Source: Bradymonadales bacterium
Lineage (GTDB): Bacteria > Myxococcota > Bradymonadia > REDH01
Length of the DNA: 64,000 nucleotides
Reading direction: 5' to 3'
Assembly: GCA_947483645.1 (NCBI GenBank)
Contig: CANKLS010000001.1
Coordinates: 26,624-90,623, forward strand
Shown: positions 8,427-17,862 of the stretch, one piece after another
How positions within the stretch are numbered: the stretch's first letter is position 1
How the letters are laid out: every line of letters starts with the position of its first letter
Position numbers and translations under genes: made by a program
Notes under the pieces: model-generated
Database searches by the model: none
Told to the model about the DNA's origin: nothing
Seen by the model: only the letters and a program-made list of their open reading frames with translations

Positions 8427-11400
8427 TCACCACTCCTTCTCGATGTAGGTCTCCGGCATCTTCTCCAGCGCCTGCTGCAGCTGCAGGTTCGTGTCACCCG
8501 GGTCGAGGCTGTTGAGGAGCTGCATCAACTTCTTCTTCTTCTCCTCTTCGGGCGTGGGCGCGGCGGCCTGCGCATCCTCCTCGCCCTCAGGCTTCCCAGC
8601 CTGCTCCTCGGCATCCTGCTTCTCCTCGGGCTCGCCATCCTTCTTCTCTTCGCCGTCGCCCTTCTGCTCCTTCGGGTCGCCCTTGTCGCCCTTGTCGCTC
8701 TGGTCGGACTTCTCCTTGTCGTCCTTGGAGGGCGGCGGCGGCGGCGGCTTGAGGTCGGGGAAGCTCAGGTCGTAGAAGCCCTGCGCGCCATCCACGACCA
8801 CCCGCACCTGCTTGATGGTCGACGCAATCTCCGCCGAGGCAATGACACCTGCGTAGCCGGTATCGGGCTGCTTGGCGGCAGGGTCGGAGGGCGCAGAGGC
8901 AGCGAGTTGTTCGCCCGTTGCAGGGTTGTAGACCCGAATGGTGACCTCGCGCGGGGCGCCGCGCCAAGAGGCCGCGGCTGAGAAGGGCCGCGTTGGTGGC
9001 GGCTCGCCCGAACCCTCCTTCTCGGGCTCCGGCAGGTCTACAACAAACCAGTCTACGTCGCTGTCGCAGAGGCGCTGATGAAGCAGCGGCCCCTTCGTCA
9101 GGTCGACCGTTGTCGCGCTGTCGGGCAGGTCGTTGGGCTCGTTCTTGTCGTTTCCGACGGGGCAGGCTGCGAAGCGGGTGACCTCGAGCTGGTAGGGCCC
9201 TTCTGCGCCCTCCACGCCCGTTGCTTCGAAGAAGACCTTGCCACCCTTCTTGCCCGCATCGACCTGAAAGGAGTAGCCGGCCTGGCCTCCGATCACCGCG
9301 CTCTCGCCCGGCTTGGAACCCTTGTCGCCGCGCTGGGTGATGGTCATCGTGCCTGCGCCTATGTCGCCCGTGCCGCTCCGCAGCGAGGCGGGCGCAACAT
9401 CCACAAAGAGCGTGTCGTCAGGCTGCAGGTTGGCGCCATACCAGTCAGGGTTGGCGGCACAGATGCGGGCCTCGTAGCTGCCCGTGTCTGCGCTCGTCGC
9501 TGTCTCGGCCGAGTTGTTCGCCTCGAAGCGGTCTTCGAGCGAACTGCAGGGCGGGAAAATCTCCACGCTGGGCACGTAGCTCATCTCGAGGCCGGGGGCG
9601 ATGAAGACCCGGAGCAGCGCAACCTTGGTCGCGCCGACCTCGACCGAGATGGTGCGCGTCACAGTGGCTGCGGCAATCTTGTCGGTCTTGCTGCTGCGCC
9701 CCTCGTCCACCGCGATGGGGTTCGAGGTGTCCTCGCCGTAGAGCGCGATGGCCACGGCGGTCGCGGCGATGAAGGCAGGCGGCGGGCTGCTGCCCGTGTC
9801 TTCGCGAAGCCGCTTGAACTTCATCGTCACCTCGACGCGCGCGCCGGGCACGACGGGGAGCGCGAGCCAGTCTGCGTCGCCGCCACAGGCCACCAGCTGC
9901 GCCTCGTCTGCCGGCGCCTGCGCAGGTGCGGCAGGGTCGGGCTGTGCCTCTTCCGGCTTGACCTCGCCCTTGAAGAACTTGGCGGAGAGCGGCTTGGCCG
10001 TCTCAGGGCTGTCGTTCTCCTCCTGCTTGTCTTCAAGCGCGCCACAGCGGGGGAACTTCTTCAGCAGCGCGATCTCCAGGTTCCGGCGCGCCGCCGCATT
10101 GGTGGGGTCGATGCGGAGTGCGCGGGTGAAGCGCTCAATGGCGTCGTCGTAGGCCTCCTCCGCCATGAGGAGGTTGCCGAGTGCCACCAACACCTGCACC
10201 TGCTTGTCCGGCTCGGCGATGCGCAGGGCCTTGAGCAGCGCGTCGCGGGCCTCCAGCATCTTGCCGGCGTCCATCAGCACTAGGCCGCGGTCGTAGTCGT
10301 AGGCCGCCTGCTCTCTCGCAGCCTCGCCCGCCTCTTCGATGCGGGCCGCTGCGGCCTCGTGGTTCTTCACCGCGCGTAGCTGCAGCGCGTCGGCGACCAC
10401 CGGGTCCTGATGCATGAGCAGGTCGGAGCAACCCGTCAGGAGCGATAGCAGCGCGAGCGCGGGAACTGCCCTCCGCGCATCGCCGATGGAGAGGCCGAGG
10501 AGCGCAAACAGCAACGCGAGGCCAACGAACCAGCCAAACTGCTCCTCCCGCTCTCGACGAAGCAACGAGCTCAACTCGGCCGCGTCGAACGAATCGATCT
10601 CGCGGAGCAGAAAGCCGGCGATGGACTGGTCGCCAGCGTAGCGCATGTACCTGCCGTCGCCGGCTGTTGCGACGGCCTTCAACTGGTCTTCCACGAGCCG
10701 CGTCTGCACCACATTTCCCTGCCTGTCGCTAAGGTAGCCGCTCACGCTGCCGTCCGGGTTGCGCAGCGGAATCCGCGCGCCGGCGTCGGTTCCGAAGCCG
10801 ATCGTGTAGACATGCATCTTGTCGGCGCTCGCCTTGCGCGCTGCTGCGACAGGGTCGCCTTCATGGTCCTCGCCATCGGTCAGCACCACCACAAGCTGCG
10901 ATGCCGCTCGGGTGAAGTTCGCCGATCCGTTGCCCGTCAGCAGCTTCTGGCTCTCCCCGAGCGCGCGGCCGATCGCCGTGCCCTGCACCGGCATCTTCTC
11001 GGGGTCGAGCCGGTCGAGATAGAGCCGGATCGCGCCGTAGTCGCTCGTCAGCGGCGACTGGACGAAGCCCACGCCGGAGAAGACGACCAGGCCAACACGG
11101 TCGCCGTCCAGCTCGCGGAGCAGGGCGTCAACCTCTCGCTTCGCAGCGCCGAGCCGCGATGGCGAGATGTCGTCGGCGAGCATGCTGCGCGACACGTCGA
11201 TGGCGATGACCAGATCGATGCCTTCGCGTTTGATCTCTCGCGAACGCTCGCCCCACTGCGGTCGTGCCAGCGAGAGGCCTGCGAGCAGCAGCGCCAGCGC
11301 AAAGAAGATCGTCCGTGCAGCTCGGCGCGGCAACGAGACCTGCGCCGCCATCTGCTCTACCGAGACCGATGCGCCGAGGCGTTCGACCACCGACGCGCGC

Positions 11401-11564
11401 CACCGCCACCAGAGCAGATCTGCGCCCACATAGAGCAGCGGCGCGAAGCCAAACACCAGCATCTGCGGCTCGGCCAGCGGCACAAACTGCCAGACCGCTG
11501 CAACCGCAAGCGCGCACACCAGCGCAGTCAGTCCGAGGAGCGCGAAGGTTCGTTGAAGGCTCAC
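8427..11564 (-). CDS. batB: BatB-BatC fusion: VWA membrane protein joined to TPR and PPC-like domains
   Basis: 1045 residues. N-terminus: membrane segments (about 8-28, 36-52, 84-100), then a VWA domain with MIDAS DVSRSM (123-128) and LTDGED (229-234), ended by a membrane segment (about 343-361); this is a complete BatB. It continues in frame with VPALALLSLLTGC (lipobox-like, Cys379), a TPR region (about 385-500), three pre-peptidase-C-like beta modules (each with a C-x-x-D-x-DW core such as CDSDVDWFVV), a highly charged Lys/Glu/Asp/Gly tail and a final KKKLMQLLNSLDPGDT helix typical of BatC ends. GTG start with GGAGG five bases upstream; GTGA overlap with batA. Likely a metal-dependent protein-interaction hub of the Bat complex. 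Confidence 0.85.
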   Translation of the reverse strand: MSLQRTFALLGLTALVCALAVAAVWQFVPLAEPQMLVFGFAPLLYVGADLLWWRWRASVVERLGASVSVEQMAAQVSLPRRAARTIFFALALLLAGLSLARPQWGERSREIKREGIDLVIAIDVSRSMLADDISPSRLGAAKREVDALLRELDGDRVGLVVFSGVGFVQSPLTSDYGAIRLYLDRLDPEKMPVQGTAIGRALGESQKLLTGNGSANFTRAASQLVVVLTDGEDHEGDPVAAARKASADKMHVYTIGFGTDAGARIPLRNPDGSVSGYLSDRQGNVVQTRLVEDQLKAVATAGDGRYMRYAGDQSIAGFLLREIDSFDAAELSSLLRREREEQFGWFVGLALLFALLGLSIGDARRAVPALALLSLLTGCSDLLMHQDPVVADALQLRAVKNHEAAAARIEEAGEAAREQAAYDYDRGLVLMDAGKMLEARDALLKALRIAEPDKQVQVLVALGNLLMAEEAYDDAIERFTRALRIDPTNAAARRNLEIALLKKFPRCGALEDKQEENDSPETAKPLSAKFFKGEVKPEEAQPDPAAPAQAPADEAQLVACGGDADWLALPVVPGARVEVTMKFKRLREDTGSSPPPAFIAATAVAIALYGEDTSNPIAVDEGRSSKTDKIAAATVTRTISVEVGATKVALLRVFIAPGLEMSYVPSVEIFPPCSSLEDRFEANNSAETATSADTGSYEARICAANPDWYGANLQPDDTLFVDVAPASLRSGTGDIGAGTMTITQRGDKGSKPGESAVIGGQAGYSFQVDAGKKGGKVFFEATGVEGAEGPYQLEVTRFAACPVGNDKNEPNDLPDSATTVDLTKGPLLHQRLCDSDVDWFVVDLPEPEKEGSGEPPPTRPFSAAASWRGAPREVTIRVYNPATGEQLAASAPSDPAAKQPDTGYAGVIASAEIASTIKQVRVVVDGAQGFYDLSFPDLKPPPPPPSKDDKEKSDQSDKGDKGDPKEQKGDGEEKKDGEPEEKQDAEEQAGKPEGEEDAQAAAPTPEEEKKKKLMQLLNSLDPGDTNLQLQQALEKMPETYIEKEW

Positions 11565-12655
11565 GGGAACCTCCGGATGAGCGTGCCGCCGAGCAGTGCT
11601 TCGGCGATCAGAAGTGCAAGCGCCGCAGCGAGGAACCAGTGGTAGACCTCGCGCTCATTCACGCTCGAGATGTCCTGCACCTGGGTCCGATCGAGTTGGT
11701 CGAGGATTCCGCCGAGGTCGCGGTCGAGCTCCGCCTTGTTCTCGGCGCGGTAGAAGGCGCCGCCCGAAGACTCGGCGATCTCCTTCAGCATGGTGGGATC
11801 TGTGGGGAAGGACTGTTGGCGGAGGTCCATGCCGAAGGGTGTCTCCACCGCGACGACCGCATCGCCATCGCGGCCGACCTGCACGGCAAAGATCTGGATG
11901 CCGTTGTCCTTGGCAATCTTGGCCGCCTCGCGCGGAGAGACATTGCCGCCGAGCTGCTTGCCGTCGGTCACCAGCACGATGGCCTTCGACTTCGCGGTCG
12001 ACTCCATCAGGCCTCGCACGGCGAGACCGAGGCCGTTACCGATGGCCGTTGCTGCGCCATCGATGGTTTCGAGCGTGAGGCGGGAGAGCAGCGTGATGAC
12101 CGTGGAGTAGTCGAGCGTGAGCGGAAATTGCAGGAAGGCCTGCTTCGCAAAGACGACCATGCCGATCCGGTCGCGCTCCCGACTCTTCACAAAGTCTGTG
12201 ATGGTCGCGACCGCCGACTCGAACCGGTTGGGCGGGAGTTTGCCCGTGGTCTGCGCAATGGAGCGAACCTCGCTCACATCGAGATCGATCGCCCGCATGG
12301 AGCCCGAGAGGTCGAGGACGACGAAGATGTCGATGCCCTCCACCGTCCGCTCGTCGACCGACTCGAGCTGCGGCCGCCCGAGCGCGATGCAGAGCGAGAA
12401 GACGGCCAACCAGCGGAGTGCAGGCAGCAGCCCGCTCAAGCGCGCGCGGAGGCTCGTTCCGGCCCGCGCCGCGGGACCGAGGTGACCAAACTGCATCGCC
12501 GCGCGAAGGCCTCGGCGGCTCCAGAGACCCGCTGCCAGCGTGGCCGCGCCGGCACCTGCAGCCAGCCACGGAAACTCAAGCGAGAGCGACTCTCCAGGAG
12601 CGACACAGCCCGACAGCAGCATGGCCGCCGCCGCGATCACGAGCAGGTGTCTCAT
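11561..12655 (-). CDS. batA: BatA-like VWA-domain membrane protein with a lipobox
   Basis: 364 residues. Begins MRHLLVIAAAAMLLSGC, a signal sequence with lipobox LLSGC (Cys17), then a hydrophobic segment (29-45), another near 78-93, and a VWA domain with MIDAS DLSGSM (115-120) and LVTDGKQ; a C-terminal transmembrane helix (HWFLAAALALLIAEALLGG) closes it. VWA order and C-terminal anchor match BatA; the lipobox is not usual for that family. ATG 12655 has a GGGGAG site and overlaps the upstream stop (ATGA); the end overlaps the batB start (GTGA). Expected to work with BatB at the periplasmic face, downstream of the MoxR ATPase. Confidence 0.85.
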   Translation of the reverse strand: MRHLLVIAAAAMLLSGCVAPGESLSLEFPWLAAGAGAATLAAGLWSRRGLRAAMQFGHLGPAARAGTSLRARLSGLLPALRWLAVFSLCIALGRPQLESVDERTVEGIDIFVVLDLSGSMRAIDLDVSEVRSIAQTTGKLPPNRFESAVATITDFVKSRERDRIGMVVFAKQAFLQFPLTLDYSTVITLLSRLTLETIDGAATAIGNGLGLAVRGLMESTAKSKAIVLVTDGKQLGGNVSPREAAKIAKDNGIQIFAVQVGRDGDAVVAVETPFGMDLRQQSFPTDPTMLKEIAESSGGAFYRAENKAELDRDLGGILDQLDRTQVQDISSVNEREVYHWFLAAALALLIAEALLGGTLIRRFP

Positions 12656-13695
12656 GTGCGCTCCCCCGCGGAGGGCGGCACGGGCGGCAGGCCGCCAGCG
12701 AGCTCCGGCGGCGCCTCGACGCGCGCCTGACGGCGCTCGCAGACATCGCCAATCCACCGCTCCACGTCGGCAAAGAGCGCCTCGCTCGCGCTACGCGGCA
12801 GGCTGAACCGGGCGAACTTCACCAGGTCCGACTCTTCGAGAATCCGGAGCAAGTCGATGCGCATGATGCCCAGCTCGGCCCCGTCACGCTCGAGCATCTC
12901 TCGAATCTCGGTGGTCGTCATCTCCGTCGCGTTCACCTCGAGCTCCGCACCGACAAAGCCGCGCAGAATCTCCGACAGCCGCAGGTGGAAGTCGACCGTC
13001 TGATCTGCGTCGAGCAGGTTCTCCGCTGCCAGCAACGCGAGCGCCTCACGGGCAATCTCTTCGGGCGGACGCTTCGGGATGGGGCGCATCGCCTCTTCAC
13101 GGAGCCGCCGGTAACGCCGCATCAACACGGTGATGAGCGCGCCGAGCCCTGCTGCCAACAGCGCAGCAAGACCACCCGCCAGCCAGTAGTTCAGCGTCGG
13201 AACCTCCATGGCGGGCGGCTGCGGTGCAGGCTCCGGCGAGGCCTCGTTGGCCAGTGCCGCAGGGATCTCGACGACAAAGCCAGGCAGGTCGCTGCGGGCC
13301 TGTAGCCCCGACCGCTGCGTGAACAGCGCCGACGCGCCGGGGATCTCGAACCTGCCCGTCCGGAAGACGACGAACTCGGCCTCCCACGACCCATCGGGCA
13401 ACCGGACCGGTGGCTTGGCGGTGCTCTCCAGATACCGGAACCCGACGGCCTCCACCCGCGTCAGAACCCAGTCATCATCGACCGTGGCCTTCACCCGCAC
13501 CTTGAAGGGCATGCCGAGCTCCGACTTGGCCGGCGGAGGCTCAGCCCACGAGGCCGGCGGCCCTGCGACAATCTCGGCGACGGCCGCCGCGCCCAACCCT
13601 GCGCCGGAGCCGCTCCCGGACCCATCGGCCGCCACCGCAGGTGCGGCGCGAAGCAGCAGAACGAGTGCAACGCAGATGCCCGAAAGCCGGCCCAT
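12652..13695 (-). CDS. exported single-pass membrane protein at the DUF4381 position of the Bat operon
   Basis: 347 residues: signal peptide (VALVLLLRAAPAVAA), a periplasmic beta-rich domain (about 45-155), a transmembrane helix (LNYWLAGGLAALLAAGLGALITVLM, about 168-192) and a cytoplasmic helical domain (PPEEIAREALALLAAENLL...DFHLRLSEILRGFV). The tail resembles the DUF4381 helical region found between the DUF58 and BatA genes of many MoxR operons; the call rests on that pattern plus position. It overlaps both neighbours (TGATG with the DUF58 gene, ATGA with batA), so it is a coupled member of the operon. Its biochemical role is unknown. Confidence 0.7.
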   Translation of the reverse strand: MGRLSGICVALVLLLRAAPAVAADGSGSGSGAGLGAAAVAEIVAGPPASWAEPPPAKSELGMPFKVRVKATVDDDWVLTRVEAVGFRYLESTAKPPVRLPDGSWEAEFVVFRTGRFEIPGASALFTQRSGLQARSDLPGFVVEIPAALANEASPEPAPQPPAMEVPTLNYWLAGGLAALLAAGLGALITVLMRRYRRLREEAMRPIPKRPPEEIAREALALLAAENLLDADQTVDFHLRLSEILRGFVGAELEVNATEMTTTEIREMLERDGAELGIMRIDLLRILEESDLVKFARFSLPRSASEALFADVERWIGDVCERRQARVEAPPELAGGLPPVPPSAGERT

Positions 13696-14693
13696 CAGTG
13701 GCGCCTCGAGCGGCGGCGGAAGAGGTCGATCAGCGGCCGGATGTAGGCCAGCTGCTCCTGCTCCAGGTTCTCCAGCTGGCCCGTGGGACCACCGATGATG
13801 ATGTTCGCCACATCGAGCCGCATACGCCGGAAGAGCTGTGCCGTCTCCGCGTGCGCCTGCTCTGCCGCTAGCCGCATCCCATCGCCGCGCAAGCCTGGGT
13901 CGTGCACCACCTCAGCGCCCGTCTCGAGGTCGCGCAGCACGAGCACGCCGCCGATGTCGGGAAAGCCCGACTCGGTCGCGTCCCGCACCACAAGCGGCAC
14001 CAGATCGTGGCGCTGCGCGGTGATGCGCAGGTCGCGCTCAAAGTCGGGCGCATCGAAGTCCGAGAGCATGAATACCACTGCCCGCCGCCGGCAGATGCGG
14101 CTCACAAACTGAAGCGCAGCGTCGATGTTTGTTCTGCGCCGCTGCGGCAGTGCCTTGGACCGAACCGGCCAGAAGGCCCGCCACCAGGCAGGCTTCGGCG
14201 CTGCCGTAACAGCCGGTCCGGCAGCGCTGTCACGCTCAAAGGTGAGCAGCGCCGAGACAATGCTCAGCGCATGTCCCCGACCCTTCTTCGGCGGGATGTA
14301 GCGGCGCACCTGGTCGTCGAAGATGACCAGGCCGACGCGGTCCTTGTTCTGCGTCGCAGTCAGCGCGATGGCCATCGCGATCTGCGCGGCCACCTGCTGC
14401 TTCCGGGCGAACCAGGTGCCATACTCCATGCTCGGCGAGACATCGACCGCGATGAGCACCGTGAGCTCCCGCTCCTCGACGAACTTCTTCACATGGAGCG
14501 AGCCGGTTCGCGCCGAGACATTCCAGTCCACGAAGCGCACATCGTCGCCCAGCGCGTAGGGCTGCACCTCATCAAAATCCATCCCGCGGCCACGGAACAC
14601 AGAGTGATACTGGCCGGCGAGCTGGTCTTTGATGATCCGAGCGGTGACAATCTCCAGCCGTTTGATCAGGTGTACGGTCTCAGCGCTGAGCAT
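13695..14693 (-). CDS. DUF58-family protein (VWA-like), MoxR partner
   Basis: 332 residues. DUF58 signature YHSVFRGRGMDFDEVQPYALGDDVRFVDWNVSART (read in pieces: GRGMDFDEVQ, DDVRFVDWN), then a VWA-like domain with DVSPSM (84-89) and FMLSDFDAPD. Cytoplasmic, no signal peptide. DUF58 proteins are almost always coded next to MoxR ATPases and are thought to link the ATPase to the membrane VWA proteins. Compared with most relatives there is a short insertion near residues 170-195 (AAPKPAWWRAFWPVRSKAL). The ATG at 14693 lies four bases after the moxR stop; the stop overlaps the next gene (TGATG). Confidence 0.88.
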   Translation of the reverse strand: MLSAETVHLIKRLEIVTARIIKDQLAGQYHSVFRGRGMDFDEVQPYALGDDVRFVDWNVSARTGSLHVKKFVEERELTVLIAVDVSPSMEYGTWFARKQQVAAQIAMAIALTATQNKDRVGLVIFDDQVRRYIPPKKGRGHALSIVSALLTFERDSAAGPAVTAAPKPAWWRAFWPVRSKALPQRRRTNIDAALQFVSRICRRRAVVFMLSDFDAPDFERDLRITAQRHDLVPLVVRDATESGFPDIGGVLVLRDLETGAEVVHDPGLRGDGMRLAAEQAHAETAQLFRRMRLDVANIIIGGPTGQLENLEQEQLAYIRPLIDLFRRRSRRH

Positions 14694-14697
14694 CGTC

Positions 14698-15684
14698 TCA
14701 GGGCACGTCGATGTGGTCGAGCAGCTCTTGCAGCAGCGACTCGCTGGTCCGCTCGTCCGCCTCCGCCTCGAAGCTCGGGATGATGCGGTGACGGAGCACA
14801 TCGGGCGCAATCGCCTTCACATCCTCCGGCATCACAAAGCCCCGATGCTGCAGGAAGGCGTGCGCGCGAGCCGCCTTCAGCAGCGCGATCGTCGCACGCG
14901 GGCTGGCGCCATACTGGATGTAGCGCGACAGCTTGCCGAGCCCTGCAGTGGCCGGGTCGCGCGTCGCAGCAACGATGTTGACCATGTACTCCTTGAGCGA
15001 CGACTCCACGTAGATCTGGTGGACAACTTTGCGCGCCGCCAGCAGCTGCTCGCCGGTCACCACCGCCTGAATCGGCGCCAGCTCGTCTTCGCCCATCAGG
15101 TCCATGATCTTCCGCTCCTCTTCACGGGTCGGATAGCCCACCTTGACCATCAGCATGAAGCGGTCCACCTGCGCCTCGGGCAGTGGGTAGGTCCCCTCCT
15201 GCTCGAGCGGATTCTGCGTCGCGAGGACGAAGAAGGGGCGGGGCAGTGGGAAGGTGGTGTCCCCAATCGTCACCTGCTGCTCCTGCATCGCCTCCAGCAG
15301 GGCAGACTGCACCTTTGCGGGCGCTCGGTTAATCTCGTCAGCGAGGACCAGATTGGCGAAAACGGGGCCGCGCCGGACCTCGAAGTCCTGTGACTTCTGG
15401 TTGTAGATGAGCGTCCCGATAACGTCGGCCGGCAGCAGATCAGGCGTGAACTGAATCCGCTTGAAGCTGGCGCTCACCGTCGCCGCGAGCGTGTTGATCG
15501 TCAGCGTCTTTGCCAGGCCAGGCACGCCCTCGAGCAGCACATGGCCGCCGGTCAGGATGCCGATCAGCAGCCGCTCCAGCATGTAGCGCTGCCCCACAAC
15601 CCGGCGACCGGTCTCGGCAAGAATCGCGTCCACGAAGGCGCTCTCCGCCTTCACCATCTCGTTGATGCTTCGAATATCGTTCAT
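14698..15684 (-). CDS. MoxR-family AAA+ ATPase
   Basis: 328 residues with Walker A GVPGLAKT (53-60), the MoxR-specific RGPVFANLVLADEINRAPAKVQSALLEAM (Walker B LADEINRAP), sensor ATQNPLEQEGTYPLPEAQ and RFMLMV. A cytoplasmic chaperone-like ATPase that remodels or inserts cofactors into partner proteins, commonly VWA proteins. First gene of the seven-gene MoxR/Bat operon that runs to 5625. The ATG at 15684 follows GAGGAAGAG. I use no gene symbol because naming of paralogous moxR genes varies. Confidence 0.93.
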   Translation of the reverse strand: MNDIRSINEMVKAESAFVDAILAETGRRVVGQRYMLERLLIGILTGGHVLLEGVPGLAKTLTINTLAATVSASFKRIQFTPDLLPADVIGTLIYNQKSQDFEVRRGPVFANLVLADEINRAPAKVQSALLEAMQEQQVTIGDTTFPLPRPFFVLATQNPLEQEGTYPLPEAQVDRFMLMVKVGYPTREEERKIMDLMGEDELAPIQAVVTGEQLLAARKVVHQIYVESSLKEYMVNIVAATRDPATAGLGKLSRYIQYGASPRATIALLKAARAHAFLQHRGFVMPEDVKAIAPDVLRHRIIPSFEAEADERTSESLLQELLDHIDVP

Positions 15685-15700
15685 GGAATCTCTTCCTCGC

Positions 15701-15730
15701 AAAACCAGCACCGGCGGGGAGTGCCCGCCG
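15701..15730 (-). terminator. GC-rich stem-loop between the anchor-D lipoprotein gene and moxR
   Basis: CGGCGGG at 15712-15718 and CCCGCCG at 15724-15730 form a perfect 7-bp stem with loop GAGTG. On the minus strand it is followed, after seven bases, by TTTT, 82 bases after the lipoprotein stop and before moxR. A terminator or an attenuator in the moxR leader are both possible. Confidence 0.35.
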
Positions 15731-15811
15731 ATGGTCTCAGATGTGGAGCCGCAACCGGAACAGCTCTCAGATTCTTCCCGGAGCGCCGACCGCTGCGGCA
15801 ATCTCTTGGTG

Positions 15812-17704
15812 CTATGGCACCACAGTGAAGGTGCGCCACTGCTCGCAGTTGGTGGTCTGTCCACCGGCGATGGCCGAGGCGGTCAGCCCGAGCGCGTAGT
15901 CGCCCGGCGCATCCAGCAGCAGCGTCGTCACGGCCGAGAAGGGGTTGGCCACTGCGGCGGCGCTGCCCGCCGGGGGCACGAGCGACCAGAGATAGGGCGC
16001 AGCGGTGAAGGTGCCGCCGACCGGCAGAATCGTGTTCGAGGCGTCCAGCGAGAGGATGTCGCCCACCTGATAGGGCTCATCCGGCGAGACGCTCATGGAG
16101 CACTCGGGCGGGAGCACGCCATCTTCGTGGTAGGCGAAGAGGAAGATGGTGCCGCCAGCGCCGGTTGCGCGGGGGTCGTTCGTCACAAGGTCGAGGCGTC
16201 CGTTGTCGACCGAGGCCGAGTCCGAGACGGCGCGGGCGTAGCGGACGATGACGCGGCGTGCCTCGTTGGGTGCAATCGTCGCGGGCAGAGCGAGGTCTGT
16301 CGTGAACTCCGCGTCCCGGTCCTGCGACTTGTTGATGGCCGTGATCTCAAGGTTGGCGCGCCCCTCGTTGGAGATGACAAAGCTGAGCTGCGTGGTGCTC
16401 CCTGCGTCCGAGCCGCTGAAGTAGAGTTGCGTCGGCCCGACCGACTGGAAGGGCGCTGCAGGTCCGGCCGCTACCACAAAACGAATCGTGGCCGTCTGCG
16501 GGTCGTTGCTGACGATGTCATAGTTGCCGGAGACCGTCCGGTTGGCGCTGGCCGTGTACTGCACAAACAGCGTCTGGCAGGCCTGGCTCGCCAGCGTCTG
16601 CTCACCGCCCAGCGCAAGCGTCTCTGCCGTTGCATCGGCGCCCGTCGCGATGCGCATCTCTGTGCTCACATCGGAGGGCGAGAAGCCCGCCGAGTTGATG
16701 GCCCAGGTGAGCGTCGCGCCACCTCGGTTACAGATGTCGAAGCTCTGCGCCACCAGCGTCCCGACGGCCGGCTCGCCCAGGTCGATTCCGGCTTCGCTGA
16801 TCTCGATGTTCGCCTCGCCGGTGCCGCTCGAGGTGAGACCGATGCCCACCGTGCCGTTTGTCACTGCGTTCGTCTCGAAGAGCAGCGAGGTGCCGCTCAG
16901 GGACTCCGCGTTCGAGGCAGGCGTCCACGAGACGTTGTAGATCGCGCTGAGCCCCTGCCCAATCAGCAGCGGAAGCGGCCGGTTGATCGACTCAATCCAG
17001 GAGAGCGTCGGCGGCGTATTCACGCCCGTGATCCCCTGAATCTGGAGCGGGCCCGTGCCATTGTTCGTGATGGTAAGCTCGCGCTGCTGGGTCACGCCTG
17101 CGACGGCCGGCGCGAAGTCGAGCGTAGAGGGCGAGATAACCGGGCGGCCGCTCTGGGAGTCCACCTGCACATCAATCCGGATCTCCGGGGTCTCGCGCGC
17201 CGTCGTCTTGATGAGGATGGTGCCGCAATTGCCGGTACCGTCATCGGGGCAGCCCGTGTCGCCCGCCGCAGTGGGCGTGATTGTTAGGCCGATGGTGATG
17301 AAGGTCTCCGGCTCAAGGACGATGGCGGTAGCCTTAACCGTCTCGTTGCCATCGCTGTCAACCCAGGTGCGCAGCTCGGGATTGGCGGGGTCGAAGGGCC
17401 CCTGCTCCCATCCGAAGCGCGACAACGCCACGATCATCTGATCGCTGTATCTGATCTTGTCGGAGCCGCTCTCGAAGGTGATGGAGGTAATCTCCAGCGG
17501 CGCATCGCCCACGCTCCGGATGGTGACCTCCGCCGTCTTCGCGCGGCGCGGCTGAAGGTTCTCGAACGAGACGGCGCAGGGGCTCTCGACGCACTCAAAG
17601 GCCGACTCAAAGGTCTGGGTGATGTCGCTCTCGCAGCCGGCCATCTGAAGGCCCGAAGCCACACCGAGCAGCGTCAGGCAGAATCGCTTCCAGGTTGCAT
17701 TCAT
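15812..17704 (-). CDS. choice-of-anchor-D lipoprotein with C-terminal PKD-like domain
   Basis: 630 residues. Signal peptide with lipobox QMAGC (LLGVASGLQMAGCES). Repeated immunoglobulin-like beta-sandwiches follow, each marked by phrases such as TVEVTIxSxGDAPLEI, QQRELTITNNGTGPLQI and TQLSFVISNEGRANLEI, which is the ASH/choice-of-anchor-D pattern; the last about 110 residues (CSMSVSPDEP...LDASNTILPVGGTF...DAPGDYALGLTAS) look like a PKD domain. Probably surface- or periplasm-exposed and lipid-anchored; ligand unknown. ATG 17704 has AGGAG eight bases upstream. A second protein of this type is at 33969-36017. Confidence 0.82.
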   Translation of the reverse strand: MNATWKRFCLTLLGVASGLQMAGCESDITQTFESAFECVESPCAVSFENLQPRRAKTAEVTIRSVGDAPLEITSITFESGSDKIRYSDQMIVALSRFGWEQGPFDPANPELRTWVDSDGNETVKATAIVLEPETFITIGLTITPTAAGDTGCPDDGTGNCGTILIKTTARETPEIRIDVQVDSQSGRPVISPSTLDFAPAVAGVTQQRELTITNNGTGPLQIQGITGVNTPPTLSWIESINRPLPLLIGQGLSAIYNVSWTPASNAESLSGTSLLFETNAVTNGTVGIGLTSSGTGEANIEISEAGIDLGEPAVGTLVAQSFDICNRGGATLTWAINSAGFSPSDVSTEMRIATGADATAETLALGGEQTLASQACQTLFVQYTASANRTVSGNYDIVSNDPQTATIRFVVAAGPAAPFQSVGPTQLYFSGSDAGSTTQLSFVISNEGRANLEITAINKSQDRDAEFTTDLALPATIAPNEARRVIVRYARAVSDSASVDNGRLDLVTNDPRATGAGGTIFLFAYHEDGVLPPECSMSVSPDEPYQVGDILSLDASNTILPVGGTFTAAPYLWSLVPPAGSAAAVANPFSAVTTLLLDAPGDYALGLTASAIAGGQTTNCEQWRTFTVVP

Positions 17705-17862
17705 CTTGCTCACTCCTTTGTCGTTGGCCCGAAGGCACCATCGGTCACGCACAGCGAAACTAGTCGGCAGGCGGCCTGCTGCAAGCACCATCGCCCGACG
17801 CCGTCATCATACCTCAAACGGTGCGGCGAGCGTAGTGCCAACCGACGCCCCCGATCCGGCCC

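Noticed and set aside
7430..8448. Long plus-strand frames rich in Cys or Leu across batD
   Set aside because: They are the other-strand reading of the CAG/CAA repeat and flanks; batD has signal peptide, ribosome site, operon overlaps and family match on the minus strand.
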